From: Xylona heveae TC161
Lineage: Eukaryota; Ascomycota; Xylonomycetes; Xylonales; Xylonaceae
Direction of reading: 5' to 3'
Assembly (NCBI RefSeq): GCF_001619985.1
Contig: NW_017264194.1
Location: 2,165,511 to 2,229,510, forward strand
Length of the DNA stretch: 64,000 nucleotides
Shown piece after piece: positions 46,326 through 60,962 of the stretch. The position numbers were made by a program, and so were the translations under genes. Below the pieces are notes generated by a model. It was not told where the DNA came from. It was given only the letters and a program-made list of their open reading frames with translations, and ran no database searches. The stretch's first letter is position 1, and each line of letters opens with the position of its first letter.

Positions 46326-46793
46326 TTAATCCTTTCTCCTCGCCTGCTGCGCAGCAGACCCAGAGCTGCTCAGTTGTTGACATGCTGTGTTATTACCCAA
46401 GAGGCCTCCCACCACACTTTCGCAAACCCTTTCCGAAGCTGGAGCGCGCGGCGCACCATATTCCAATGCGCTCAGAGTTCTTTGTCGCTCGGCGGAAACG
46501 GCAGCCTGGCTGCTAGCAGTACTTCCTCCCGAGGCTGATGAGCTCCTACTGAGAACGGATGCAGTGGCGGAATTTCGAGCGCCGGAGAGCCCTGCCTCAG
46601 TGGCTCTTGCAGAAATGCTTGATTCAGTTGGTGTATCATCGCTCCATCGACTAATCTCGACGCCGAAACCAGGAGCGGCCCAAGATCCAGCTTGGCTGAC
46701 AGTTGTCTGAGTTATCGCGGACCCTGCTTGCGAGTTCGTCGACGCCGTACGATGAGAATTGATATCGGTCTTCGTCTGAGAAGAAGCCGACAT
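46326..46793 (-). CDS. Ser/Ala-rich disordered hypothetical protein
   Basis: A single exon of 155 residues, ATG at 46793. Composition is dominated by Ser, Ala, Thr, Gln and Gly (SRSSSASGGSTASSQAAVS), with two aromatic islands, GSWAAPGFGVEISRW and LEYGAPRAP. No Cys motif, signal or membrane segment. I do not recognise it. Codons look like coding fungal DNA, and the frame is uninterrupted. Convergent with the APH-type gene. Confidence 0.5.
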   Translation of the reverse strand: MSASSQTKTDINSHRTASTNSQAGSAITQTTVSQAGSWAAPGFGVEISRWSDDTPTESSISARATEAGLSGARNSATASVLSRSSSASGGSTASSQAAVSAERQRTLSALEYGAPRAPASERVCESVVGGLLGNNTACQQLSSSGSAAQQARRKD

Positions 46794-48151
46794 GGTTTCT
46801 GCTCTGTGTAAATCATTAACATGTCACTCTCCTAGAGAAATATTTGTCTCTGGATCTACGAAACCTTGATCCTCTAAACACGGGACTTGGTTATGTGTAT
46901 GTATCTCTGCTGGGCCTTTCCGGCAGGTAAGTAATGATGGAAGGTATTACGATTTCTTCTTGAAAACTCGTCCGAGCCTTGGATGAGCATTGAGGGGAAT
47001 GGCAAAATGCGGAGTCGCAGCCTTGTGGGCGTGCTTCCAAGCTGTTGTGTCACCTAGATGGGACAGGGTATGGCTTTGGGATTGGGGACTTCTACCAATC
47101 GCATCATTTTCCTGATATTGATCCTATTTCATGGAGTACAATATACTCTCTAAGTCATTGCCGTGCTGGGCGCGACGTAGAGCGATGGAAGAGCTACTTC
47201 ATTATCCAGGTGTAAAGTCTATGCCGCGTTGGATGATTTGGATGTGCTTTTGGCAGATAGACTTTTCATTTAGATTTCTTTGATATAATAGTACACTTTT
47301 CAGTGGCATCATTTATCTGTCCATATATATTCAGCTTCATTGTTGTATATTGTGAACCACAATAAGCCCGGTAGAATTGTATAACCCCTTTGATCTCCTT
47401 TCGTAATATTATTGTCCGGTGAGAACCTCTAATACTAATTCCTGTTTTGTAATTAATAAGTTAGCCTAATATGATGAAATTCTTGAGTGATTTTATGACT
47501 GTCTTGAAAAATACACTGCTATGATCAAATGAGCTGTCTTGTCTTTTGAAGTCAAACATAAGCAATTATGACTAGTATATTAGTAAATTGATTCTGGCTG
47601 AATCTACTTCAGCTTTATGAAACTTGATAATACAGTATTGTAGTTTACCAGGAAATGTGTCCTGTGACATATCATAACATGCAATTCATAATTAAACTAG
47701 CTTAGAAACCATACAATTGATAGAGTACCAACATTGTGGGTTAAGAATAATAACAAAGAGCTGTTCTACAAGTTTTATAATGTTTGTGCTGTGAAGCCAG
47801 CGAAGCAACACATTCCAGGCACTATCACCAATTTGGCAAGTTTTGTGATTTTTGACACGTGATTTGTGCCAAGACTCTTGTGAGTCTGCCAATGCGGCTC
47901 TTCGCTTCTGCTCGCTTCCCAAGACTCGCACTGCCGGCAACGTGGCCCGTGCGCGCAAAGTAGCACAGGGAAATTTTCCCGCTTGCTGCGTCGTCGTCGT
48001 CCATCATCGTTCTTTTCGTCAATCATCGCACAAGTCTTTCTAGGCCGGGAACCCATTTACTCGGGCGAGCCGCAATTTCAAAAGCAGTGAACCTTCGGGC
48101 GAGCAACCATATTTCTTTTATTTAGACTTTAATTCCAATACATAGACAAAA
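46794..48151. other. Intergenic, 1.4 kb, AT-rich centre
   Basis: Promoter of the Ser/Ala-rich gene on the left; 47.2-47.85 kb is AT-rich and without ORFs, like an old repeat remnant; the right end is the SNU13 promoter. No element identified. Confidence 0.5.
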
Positions 48152-49032
48152 ATGTCTGAAAGCGGAGCTGGTAAGTCGTTCAAGTTTTCTTCTTTTCTTT
48201 CTGCGATCTCTGCGCAGGTTCTGGATACAGGCTGGATCCGTCATCGGAATTGAGGAACAGAATTGGACGTTTTTGGATTGAAAAGGGACTTTGGGTGCTC
48301 TTTGTCGCATCTTGGAATTGTGGAAGAGATGGAATCAGTCGACCGTCAGCTGGCCTTGTCTCCGAGGCCTTCGTCCCTTGCGGTCCTTTGAATTGAGATG
48401 ATTTGAGAAGCGGGATCGAGAAAGACGAAGGATTTAGAGATTGAATTGATGGGATGGAGTGGAAAGCCTGGGTGTGGAGGAAATGGAGGAAGAGGGGGGA
48501 ATGGATCCAGCCGAAAGAATCTGTCGCACTTTTGGATTGCACGAAATATATGGGAGTGAAAAGCAAAAGCTAACTTGGTGATATAGCCTGGCCCGTCGCC
48601 GACGAGTCCCTCTCGCAGGAGATTCTGGACCTGGTTCAGCAGGCCAGCCACTACCGTCAGTTGAAGAAGGGTGCCAACGAGGGTGAGTATTCGGATCCTT
48701 GAATAGACGGCCGAAGAGTCGCTGTCGATTCCAAATTCCGCGAAGACCAAATGCTGACATACAAAATAGCCACCAAGACTCTCAACCGTGGTATCTCGGA
48801 AGTCATCATCATGGCCGCTGACACCTCTCCCTTGGCCATCCTGCTCCACTTGCCTCTGCTCTGCGAGGACAAGAACGTTCCCTACGTCTACGTCCCCAGC
48901 AAGGTTGCTCTCGGCCGTGCCTGCGGTGTCAGCCGTGCCGTCATCGCTGTCAGCATCACCACCAACGAGGCTAGCGACCTGACCAACCAGATCCGCACCC
49001 TCAAGAACAAGGTCGAGCGTCTCATGATCTGA
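48152..49032 (+). CDS. SNU13: Snu13 / 15.5K L7Ae-family RNA-binding protein
   Basis: Exons 48152..48170, 48587..48682 and 48770..49032, 125 residues, close to the usual ~126. Exon 1 codes MSESGA; exon 2 [20 protein letters not shown] and QLKKGANE; exon 3 the K-turn-binding [19 protein letters not shown], then [15 protein letters not shown] and [13 protein letters not shown]. Snu13 binds kink-turns in U4 snRNA (U4/U6.U5 tri-snRNP) and in box C/D snoRNAs, linking splicing and rRNA modification. Intron 1 is 416 bases, long for this genome; I found no convincing C/D box pair in it. Strong use of C-ending codons in exon 3 fits high expression. Confidence 0.96.
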
Positions 49033-49529
49033 GGTGCTGGAATACGCTCTTAGATAATGCATGGGGTATGGTCTACCTGCGGTCAATTGTATCAAAGGGA
49101 TTGCCGTTTTCTATGTCAAAAGGATAAGGAACAACGGTCCTTGATACAATAAAGTATGTCCCTCGGCCCGACTTGGATCTGCTTGTATGTAGAAACATAA
49201 TGGACATATAGATTTGAACATGCTTTTACCATGTGCTTTTGAGCCGTGCATATTGTACCTGTTGAACAGCGAAGGGTTATTGTGAGGCGTGAATGATCCA
49301 GCAGTCATGGCAAGTAATCAGATAGTAAGGTGAGGCTAAGAATATTATATTGTACTGGTATCTACAGTCATATATATACTCGAGCACTGGCTCTATTGAT
49401 ACAAAAATAATGCTCCTACTAAAAATATGCGCTGTAAATGCAACTTCAAAATGCTGGAGTGGGAAAATGCGGTCTTAAATAACGCCAGTTCGTGATAAAG
49501 GTCGCGAGATTATGAGCTGTAAATCGAAA
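49033..49529. other. Convergent intergenic, 0.5 kb
   Basis: 3' flanks of SNU13 and VPS20; nothing else seen. Confidence 0.6.
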
Positions 49530-50335
49530 TCATGCCAGCATGGGCTCCGCCTGCCTTGACGCCTGCTCTTCAGCCCTTGCTCTTGCGCGCGCTCTTGCCC
49601 TGGCTCTCTGAGCTGTAGCCTCATCTTTAACGACCTCATCTTGAACAGGTTCAGCCGTTGGTGCATCCGGCAACTTGGTCCCGGCCATCTCACGCTCAAG
49701 GGCCTCAAGTTCATCCTCGACTTCATCTTCGTCTTGATTTGTCATGCGCTCACCAAGCATGTCGCTAATTTCCTATTGGTACAATGAGGCATCAGCAAAG
49801 TGCTCCATTGAATTTTTGTCCTGGCATATATCTTTATATGTTAACATCAGGGAAAAACTCACCTGTTGATATGCCTGTGCCTCAGCACTTTCTCCCATGA
49901 GCTTCTCGACATTCTCGATCCCACCCATTTCGCGATGAATCTCCTTCAACACACTTGTGCCCTGTTGCAGCCCAAAGACCACATCCCTTTGAACAAGCGC
50001 AAATTCTACGCTGCCCGTGAGCTTCTCAAGCTGTTCAAGCTGTGCATCGGTCTTGGCGAGCAGAGACTCCTGGTACTTTTTCCGGCGCAGCGCAAGTAAC
50101 GCTTTGCGCTTATCGCCCTTTGCAAGGCATTCTTTTGCAATTGCCGTCTCGCGATCTGTTATCACAGTAATGCGCTTCTGATATTGATGTAGTTTGTCGC
50201 GCTGGTTCTTCATGTCCAGGATCGCGCTAATGCGCAGCACACGTGGGTTAGATCTGTTGTGGTCATCCAGGCAGAGGGATATCTCTCGTACCGGTCCTGG
50301 GCAGAAATCTTGTTACTGCTTGTCATATTCCCCAT
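49530..50335 (-). CDS. VPS20: ESCRT-III subunit Vps20 (CHMP6-like)
   Basis: Exons 50292..50335, 49863..50226 and 49530..49772 (minus), 216 residues. The start MGNMTSSNKISAQDR has Gly2 for N-myristoylation, a Vps20 hallmark. The Snf7 core follows: AILDMKNQRDKLHQYQKRI, ALLALRRKKYQESLL, DAQLEQLEKLTGSVEFALVQ, VLKEIHREMGGIENVEKLM, then the acidic DEDEVEDELEALEREM. Vps20 receives the ESCRT-II signal and nucleates Snf7 polymers on endosomes for multivesicular-body sorting. The C-terminus has an (Arg-Ala)n run (about six repeats), probably a purine/GC codon repeat expansion and not a conserved part. Divergent from RIX7. Confidence 0.95.
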
Positions 50336-50580
50336 CTTGTCCTTTTGTCCCTGCTCATGTCAAATAGATAGTTGAGGCACAAGGGAATGAGCAGGGCGGT
50401 CATATTGACTTGCCCCCCAGGTCGGGGAGATTGATTGATATGATTGTGGCCCTATCGATAGTGACGGAACATGCCGGGGCGGGAAGAAAATTGGACCCGA
50501 ATTTCGTTCACGAAACACCGAAAACACCAAAACATTATCCTCATCGTCTGTTCCTGCTAATAAACGTCAAGTTGTGCAAG
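50336..50580. promoter_or_regulatory. Bidirectional promoter VPS20 / RIX7
   Basis: 245 bases separate the start codons, the shortest divergent spacing here. No named site recognised. Confidence 0.6.
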
Positions 50581-53124
50581 ATGCCTGCGAGACCTCGTGG
50601 AGGCAGGCCCACGCTGGGCCATGGACTGGATAAGGAAGTAAGTCTTTTAAAGATATTTGGTTGAAATATATTTCTACATGGTTTGGGTCAGACTGACAAT
50701 TATAGATTTACCAAATCGTTCGCAAATTTATTGATGAGCAGTCCCAGTATGACGATGGCCGAGGATTTCGCCTTACCTCGTCGACAGTATATGATCGCAT
50801 AAAACGGTCAAACTCGAGTCTTAATCGCAAAAGCAAGAAGCTTCTCGAGGACAGCATAGAACGGGTTATTGCCGTGATTAAGGAAGAGACAGCCGATGAC
50901 GACCCGGGCTCTATTGATGGAGAATTTGACGGCCTTGAAGATCCTGAGCCGGAGCCGGAGCAGGTAAATCAAGACAAATGATCGAGGATTTTTTATTCTA
51001 AAATTGAGTTCTAACACTACTCTAGGAACCAAATTCCATGAACAAGAGTATCGTAGCAATGTGGGGATCCTCGAAACCTCAATCTGAAGCCGCATCTCCC
51101 GCGCCAGGCCAGACACCTCCGTCAGCATCATCGAAGAAGCGCGAACGACAAACAAATGGCGAACCGCTTAAGAAGAAGCGCCGAGTACCTGCGCCGGCAG
51201 AGACCGTCGACCGTTCGCCCCCTACGCATGTCAGTCTCGCAGACTTTGGCGGCGTAGACTCGATTATCCAAGACCTTGAAGACCTGCTTGTTCTTCCGCT
51301 ATTACGACCTCAGATCTATAGCGCATCAAAGATTCAGCCTCCTCGGGGTATTCTTCTGCATGGTCCGCCGGGATGCGGTAAGACCATGATCGCGAACGCC
51401 TTTGCTTCTGAAATTGGTATTCCGTTCATTCCAATCTCAGCCCCGTCCATTGTGTCGGGCATGTCGGGAGAGTCGGAGAAGCAGCTCCGCGAGTTCTTTG
51501 AAGAAGCCAAGAGAATGGCTCCATGTCTCATGTTTATCGACGAAATCGACGCCATCACGCCGAAACGTGAAAGCGCCCAGCGTGAAATGGAAAAGCGCAT
51601 CGTGGCACAGCTGCTCACATGCATGGATGACCTAGCGCTCGAAAAGACTGACGGAAAAGCCGTCATCGTGCTGGCTGCTACAAACCGCCCAGATGCTCTC
51701 GATCCCGCCCTCCGACGAGGAGGTCGATTCGACAAGGAAATAAACCTGAGCGTTCCAAATGAGGCTCATCGTGAGCAGATTCTTCGTGCGCTTACGCGCG
51801 ACATGCGTCTCCATGGCGACTTTGATTTCCGTCGACTTGCCAAGATGACGCCCGGATTTGTTGGCGCAGATCTAAACGACCTGGTCGCAACGGCTGGTTC
51901 TGCAGCTATCAAGCGCTACTTGGATCTGCTCAAGTCCAGCGCCCATACACATGCACTTGCACTCGAAAATGGAAACGACATGGAACTCGATGACCCTCCT
52001 GTCTCGACTGCCGTGGTTCCCGCCGCCACCACCACCACGACTGGCCCCGTCGACGACGAAGGTGCTCCCATTGTCCCCCTCAAAGTGCGAGAGCTCCGCG
52101 AAATCATCGCCCAGGCTAAAGAACCCTTCGCCGCCGCCAACGACGCCGTATCCATCACTCACGAGGACTTCCTCAATGCTCTCCCCAAAATCCAGCCCTC
52201 GTCGAAACGTGAAGGCTTCGCCACCGTGCCCGATACTACCTGGGAGGATATTGGCGCGCTCCAGGCCATCCGGGAAGAACTCCAGACCGCCATCGTCGAG
52301 CCCATCCGCAACCCCGAAATGTACGAACAAGTCGGCATTACCGCTCCTGCCGGTGTTTTGCTCTGGGGCCCACCAGGTTGCGGTAAGACGCTCCTCGCGC
52401 GAGCTGTCGCCAATGAGTCCAAAGCAAACTTTATCAGCGTCAAAGGTCCAGAATTACTCAACAAGGTATTTACCCTCTTTTATCCATTCAATATTTCTTT
52501 CCTATATCCCCACATAACCCAAAAACAAGCACCCGCTAACAACCGCACCAGTACGTCGGCGAGTCCGAGCGGTCCGTGCGCCAGGTCTTCGTCCGCGCCC
52601 GCTCGTCCATTCCCTGCGTCATCTTCTTCGACGAACTCGACGCCCTCGTCCCGCGCCGTGACGAATCCCTCTCCGAAGCCTCTGCCCGCGTCGTCAACAC
52701 TTTGCTCACCGAGCTCGACGGCCTATCCAGCCGCCAAGGCATCTACGTCATTGCCGCCACCAACCGTCCCGACATCATCGACCCGGCCATGCTGCGTCCC
52801 GGCCGTCTCGAGACCTTGCTCTTCGTCGGCCTCCCTGGCCCCGACGAGCGCGTGGAAATCCTCGCCGCGTTGCTTCAGAAACTCCCTGTCGCGGACGAAT
52901 CCCAGCGCGGCGCGATCGCGGAAGTGGCCCTCGCGTGCCATGGCTTTTCGGGCGCAGATTTGGAGTCTCTCTTGCGAAGGGCAGGATATAGTGCAGTCAA
53001 AGCGAGGAGAAAGATTGCCCTCGAGGATTTCCATGACGCGCTCAAGAAGGTCAGGCCGAGTGTGAGTGATTTGAGCAAGTATGAGAAATTGAGAGGCCGC
53101 TTGGAGAGCGGCGATGCGATTTAG
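50581..53124 (+). CDS. RIX7: Ribosome biogenesis AAA ATPase Rix7 (NVL-like)
   Basis: Exons 50581..50637, 50706..50963, 51026..52465 and 52552..53124; 775 residues. The N-terminal domain (IYQIVRKFIDEQ) is followed by acidic linker and a bipartite nuclear signal (SKKRERQ...LKKKRRVP). Two AAA modules: D1 with Walker A GPPGCGKT (218-225) and Walker B FIDEIDA (Asp 277); D2 with GPPGCGKT (553-560) and FFDELDA (Asp 612), plus YVGESERSVRQ and the arginine-finger region in each. Rix7 strips Nsa1 from pre-60S particles in the nucleolus. The 86-base intron 3 splits D2 between LLNK and YVGESE; reading through it gives a false frameshifted end. A Thr/Val-rich insert lies between D1 and D2. Confidence 0.95.
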
Positions 53125-53528
53125 GTATGGTATGGTGGGAAAGAGGTGGAATCGGCGTGGAAGTAGAAGCGGAAGGGGAGGTGGAAGGGGAAGTGGAAAG
53201 AGAGGGTAAAGGAACCGTGGTTATTGATTGTTGTGCACGCTTTGCGTGGATTGTTGTAGTAGCAGTATATATCATGGAGTTTAGAATGTTGTAGTATCAA
53301 AATATTTCACATCAATGGAGTTTGTGGCAAAAGGTGATGATCTTCATTTAGAGCGGTTATACTAGTCTGAGAGCTTTGATATGGTCGCAGTTGATCTCGA
53401 ATACATGAAATAACGTCAACGTGTCGAGACACTCGCATCTACGGCAAGGGGCCACGAATACATGTGCTATGTAAAAACGTATGTTTAAGAGAGTAATAGA
53501 GAATAGAAAAGGAAAAGAGGGATTGAGA
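53125..53528. other. Convergent intergenic with GGAAG-type repeat
   Basis: 3' flanks of RIX7 and EMC4. Bases 53150-53205 are an imperfect GGAAGT/GGAAGGG purine repeat. Otherwise nothing seen. Confidence 0.6.
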
Positions 53529-54458
53529 TCATCGGAACGCGGGAATGGCGCGCTCTAGTGGTAATCGTTCAGTTTCCCATGCAAGCCAGTCTGATCGTGC
53601 GGTTCTGTTGTTGATTTGATACATGTTAGCTAGGCATTGTTCCAAGAGTCTCCACATTTTATTCTGGATGTGGACTGCATCTGATAGATTGTTGATGAAG
53701 CAAAAATGGGGATGGGTGGGGATTGGAATTGGAATGGGAGTGGAGATGGAAATGAAGAACAAGAAAAACATAATTTGATTGGGGAAAAGAAAAAGGAGAA
53801 AAAAAGACTTACGGCAACAATCCCATGCCATTGACTTTCCAAACACCTAAACCGAGCGCAAGTAATTGCATAAGAACATAGACAAGCTTGATGCCCAGCA
53901 TCTGACTCTGAATGCCTTCTGCTTCGAATCGCGAAAACACCTGGTTCACATTCATCAGGCCTTGAATGGGACCCTTGAAGAGCATAAACACCATCATGAT
54001 GCTGAAGATCTGCAGCGAATTTCCAGACATGTACATCATGATGCCATTCATCGGCAGCTGCTTGGCTGGTGCAAGCGCGAGTTCCCATGCTTTCTTGAGC
54101 TTCAGTTGGTTGGTTTCTTCGGCGGTGGGGGGAGTGCGTTGTTGCTGTTGGGTTTGTTTGGTGCGCTAGTAGTGTGCGTATCAGCAATGATACAAGTTTT
54201 CAATGAACAGACGTGGACGTGAAGCGCTAGACACTGTAGAGTGTTCATAAAAGGCAAAGAAAGAGGAGCATGCTCTGCGAGGTAAAGAGAGAAAGTATGG
54301 TCTGAGAACGATATAATTACCTTCGTGTTGCCAGTACCGCCGGCGACATAGCCTGGTGGATCGGGAATGCTAGCTGGCTTGGACTTGCGAATGGGCTTCG
54401 AGTCGAGATCGAGAACCCATTGCGGAGGTGGAGGCGGGAGAGGAACTTGCTCGACCAT
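53529..54458 (-). CDS. EMC4: ER membrane protein complex subunit 4
   Basis: Exons 54321..54458, 53813..54165 and 53529..53604 (minus), 188 residues. Pro-rich start (PLPPPPPQWVLDL), then EETNQLKLKKAWELALAPAKQLPMN and the membrane region GIMMYMSGNSLQIFSIMMVF, with further hydrophobic helices around LVYVLMQLLALGLGVWKV; it ends WLAWETERLPLERAI. This is the EMC4 family (DUF1077). EMC inserts tail-anchored and multispan proteins into the ER membrane. Size equals the family norm (~190). The last exon of 76 bases is needed to complete the conserved end NRTARSDW-like sequence. Confidence 0.94.
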
Positions 54459-55111
54459 TTTCGTGAAAGATATACCAGAAACGCCGTTGAGAATGGTAAG
54501 GTGAACAAAAAGACTACGGGTAGCTGATATAAGTAGCTGCTTATGGTGATAATGATGATGGCGGAAGGACGGAGAAGTTGGACCGACAGCCGAAAGGAGG
54601 CAGGGGGGTAGGGGGTAAGATGCAGTTGGTGTGTATCCATTATAGCCATCATGGGCGACCCTAAATTCTCCCTAAACAATTCAACTTTATTGATTTGACT
54701 TGAGACCACTTTGATACATCACTGGGACGACTGTCGCATTGGTTGCTTGCTACAGAGACAGGAAGACAGTCTTAGGTATAGTTTCGGTTCTTTATGAATT
54801 CTTTCCGTATACACCGGCGTTATGCTGACGTTCCTATCAAGCATGAGACCCTAACCGCTGTCGAATCCCGCATTTCACGATACTCCATGTGACCGGCCCC
54901 CCCTACTATACCCCACCCTCCTGGTCTTTTCGACATCATCAGAGAGCATCAGTGCCTATTTTGAAACCGTCCGCAGTAGACAACCCCCCCTGCGGCGTCT
55001 AATACCCCGCGACTCACTGTCGTCTCGGACGCCACATCCTAGTCGGAGGGCTGGTGTCGCCATTAAGACTACAATCGACAGGTTCAGCCCCATCGGCCCG
55101 GTACCGGCTTC
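54459..55111. promoter_or_regulatory. Divergent promoter region EMC4 / AP-2 beta
   Basis: 653 bases between start codons. Contains C-runs near 54895 and 54985. No specific site identified. Confidence 0.4.
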
Positions 55112-58107
55112 ATGATGAGCGTTGCCGGAGGAGATGCGAAGCTCTTTGCCAGAGTACGTTTTGGTCCCTTTTTCATTCCGCTCCATCCCCAGTCAATCAA
55201 GGCACATAATTCCATTGTGGGGGTTTCTCTCTTAATACTGCACCTTGAAAAGGAGGTGCTGTAAAGGGGAAATAATAGCATGTGGAACTGCATGCCCTCC
55301 GCAGGTTGTATATTATCACGTCTCTTGGTTGTAATGCGCACAACTGCGTACATCTCACAATGTTTACTCTTGAATTGGCCACCGCGCCGCATTTCCCTTT
55401 TCCGAATATAGGCTCACCTTATCCTCGTTCGCAACAGGGCAAAGTAGCAGAGCTCCGCGCGGAGCTCAACAGCGGTGGGAAAAAGGACAAGAACCACTCG
55501 GCGAAGAAGATTGCGTTGAAACGCATCGTTGCGAACATGACAATGAGCAATAATGACATGGTTGCGCTCTTTCCGGATATTGTCGGCTGCATGCAAATAC
55601 CCAGTCTGGAGATTAAGAAGATGTACGGAAGCAATCCATTGAGCAACACTAATATGTGAAGGAACAACTGTCCGCTGACAGTGAAGCAGGTGCTTTTTGT
55701 TCTTGGTCAATTATGCTCGTTTGAAGCCTGACGTGGCGATGCAGGCTCTGCCCATTCTCGTTGCAGTAAGTATTGTCTATTGCGTCAGGATGAAGAGTAA
55801 TAGAAAGTTGGGACAATCAATTGATATTGAGCTTTGCAGGATATGGACGACGTCAACCCGCTCGTACGTGCACTTGCACTTAGAACAATGTCGTATATTC
55901 ACGTGCGGGAGTTCGTCGAGGCCACAATGAGTCCCCTAAAGAAATTACTCAAAGATCCAGATCCCTATGTGCGGAAAACGGCGTGTTTTACTGTCGCAAA
56001 AATTTACGACCATGACCGGGTGCTGGTAGAGGGATCTGATGTGATTGATCGGCTCAACTTGATGCTGCGGGATGGAAATCCCACAGTCGTGGCAAGCGCC
56101 CTAGCGGCTTTGATGGACATCTGGGAGAGGAGCGACACCATCAAGCTCACTCTAGACTATACAAGCGCGTCTAAAGTGACTCAGATTTTGCCAGATTGTT
56201 CAGAGTATGTACCTCATATACGTATGTTCATGTATACATGAGAGCTAATTGTGTGATAAGGTGGGGTCAAACATATATTCTTGAAGCCCTGATGTCTTAC
56301 GTTCCGCAAGACACGGCTGACGCTACGCTCCTCGCTGAACGTATTTCTCCTCGTCTCTCTCATTCCAACTCTTCTGTCGTCCTGACTTGCATCCGCGTCA
56401 TCCTCTATCTCATGAACTACATTTCGGACCCGAAACAGATTCAGTCACTTTGTCGAAAGCTCTCGCCACCGCTAGTGACTCTGCTTGCCAAAGGGCCCGA
56501 AGTGCAGTATTTGGCCCTTCGAAATGCTCTGCTGATCCTCCAGCGATGGCCGGAGGTGCTGCGGAACGATGTCCGTGTCTTTTTCTGCAAATACAATGAC
56601 CCCATCTATGTCAAGGTGACAAAGTTGGAGCTCATCTTCATGTTGGCAACAGAGCAAAACATTAACGAAGTCTTGACCGAATTGAGAGAGTAAGTCATAC
56701 CCCAGAGCTGAGATATCCTGAAATCCAAATGATTTGTATCGCGTCTTATATGCCATGCGCTGTTACAATTAACTAACAAGGGCACAAAGATATGCAACGG
56801 AAATTGACGTCCATTTTGTCCGCAAGTCTGTCCGTGCCATTGGCAAGTTAGCCATCAAAATTGAGCCGGCTGCACGGCTCTGCATCAACACTCTCCTGGA
56901 ACTCGTCGCCACCAAAGTCTCCTACATTGTACAAGAAGCCACGGTCGTCATCAAGAACATTTTCCGCAAATACCCCAATCAATACGAATCCATCATCTCC
57001 ACGCTATGCGAGAACCTCGACTCGCTCGATGAACCCGAAGCCAAAGCGGCCATGATATGGGTCATTGGCCAATACGCGCACCGGATCGACAACTCGGACG
57101 TTCTCCTCGACGATTTCCTCTACTCATTTGCCGACGAGACCGTCGAGGTTCAACTCGCCCTGCTCACCGCCACCGTCAAACTCTTTATCCAACGCCCTAC
57201 CAAAGGCCAACAACTCGTTCCCAAAGTGCTCAAATGGGCCACCGAAGAGACCGACAACCCAGACCTGCGCGACCGCGGCTTCATGTACTGGCGCCTTTTA
57301 TCTTCGGATCCCAACACGGCCAAACAAGTCGTGCTAGGAGAAAAACCCCCTATCACCGCTGAATCCGAAAAGCTCGACCCCGCAACTCTCGAAGAACTCT
57401 GTCTCAACGTCGGCACCCTTGCCACCGTCTACCTCAAACCAGTCCACCAAGTCTTCCGCTCAGCCCGGCCTCGCCGCGTCCAACACAGTCCCGCACTCCA
57501 ATTCCAGCGTCTGCCCACTTTCATCGAGTCCCAGCAAAACTTGCACAAGAACCTGCCAGACATGATGCCCATCACCAACGCGGCGTCCTCGCTCGGAGCA
57601 AACCCTGCTGCCTCCGCTACCACAGCCGCTCAGCTCCTCAGTCCCACCACCGCATCCACCGCCATGCCTATTCCCGGCACTTCGGCCGCCTACCAAAACG
57701 GTCAATTGGCCACTTCTCCTTCTTCCTCGGCAGCCCAAGCCCAGCAACAGCGCGCGAATCTCGCAGCAGCCGTTGACGCCGCAGACCTCTATTTCGCCGG
57801 CGTCGGCTCCTCCCAAATGGCCGCCATGGGCATCGTCGCCAACGACGGTTTCGGTTCCCCGCCCCCCGTGCTCGGCGGAGCGGCTGGCATGTTCGCTAGT
57901 AGTCCGATGGGAGGAGCAGCAGGAGGAGTTGCCGGTGGTGGTGCCGGTTTCAATGGCGGCGGTTACGTCGGTAATAGCCCAATGATGGGCATGGCTGGAG
58001 GCGCCGCCGCACCAAGTAGTCCTATTGGCCCTGGGCATAGTAATAGTAGTCCTGGTGCACCGGGCACTACTATTGCGCCTGCGAATGGGGATTTATTGTC
58101 CCTTTAG
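55112..58107 (+). CDS. APL1: AP-2 adaptor complex beta subunit (fungal type, no appendage)
   Basis: Six exons: 55112..55153, 55438..55622, 55690..55765, 55840..56204, 56261..56689 and 56790..58107; 804 residues. The adaptin trunk of helical repeats is clear: [112 protein letters not shown] and [14 protein letters not shown]. The start and early exons resemble yeast Apl1 (AP-2) more than Apl2 (AP-1). After ~residue 620 there is no beta-appendage or clathrin box, only Ala/Gly/Ser-rich low complexity ending GDLLSL. Lack of the clathrin-binding part of AP-2 beta in filamentous fungi has been described, with AP-2 working at the apical collar. ATG 55115 is an equally possible start. Confidence 0.88.
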
Positions 58108-58742
58108 TTTCATTGTGCTTCTTTTCTTTTCTTTCTTTTTTATTTTTTGTTCCTTTTCTCCCTTTGCCCTTCTCTGAACCCATTTTTAAATTCTTTAACT
58201 TTTAACTTTTAGCCTATATATCTATTTTATATATTAATTCTCATCTTTTTTATTTTTACTTTTATTTTTTTTACCTTCTCACATTCCTTTGTTGGCCTTT
58301 CTGATTCTCACAAGTATCTTTGCCTTTATGCTCACAAATTCTTGTCATGTCCGGTTCAAGAAATTTTTTTTTTTTTTTTTTTTTTCAAACTTTCTCGTTC
58401 CATGATCTATTCTAGGGAGCAGGCAGCCTTCTTTACGAGAGGTTTTCGCAAGGCCGTATGAGAAAAATAGAAGATCAATAGAAAATTGTTAACTATCATT
58501 GTCATTTCCGTAAAGTTCTACCTATTTTATATTTGCTTCTCAGGTGTATACATTTTTTTTAAAAAGGAAAATGGTTGCAGAGGCCGGAAACTGGGTGGCA
58601 TGATGTCAATGGATGGATGGCATAAGACGTAAACAAGCTAAGCTAGCATGTTATGGAATGTATTGTAAGAGCTCGAAAAAGAAAAGCGAAAAAGGTTCAA
58701 CGGAGAGAGAAATAAAATGAAAAAGGAGATAAAAAAATCTCT
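58108..58742. other. Convergent intergenic with T22 run
   Basis: Very T-rich 3' flank of the AP-2 beta gene (T22 at 58364-58385) and 3' flank of the aminotransferase gene. No gene. Confidence 0.7.

Positions 58743-60962
<2,220 letters not shown>

Noticed and set aside
48171-48586. Possible intronic box C/D snoRNA in SNU13 intron 1
   Set aside because: A GAGATGAT stretch resembles a C box, but no proper RTGATGA with a matching CTGA and terminal stem was found.
52466-53065. Continuation of the RIX7 frame through intron 3 to give a Ser/Pro-rich C-terminus
   Set aside because: This frame runs through the intron and shadows the true second AAA module, which is restored by splicing 52465/52552.
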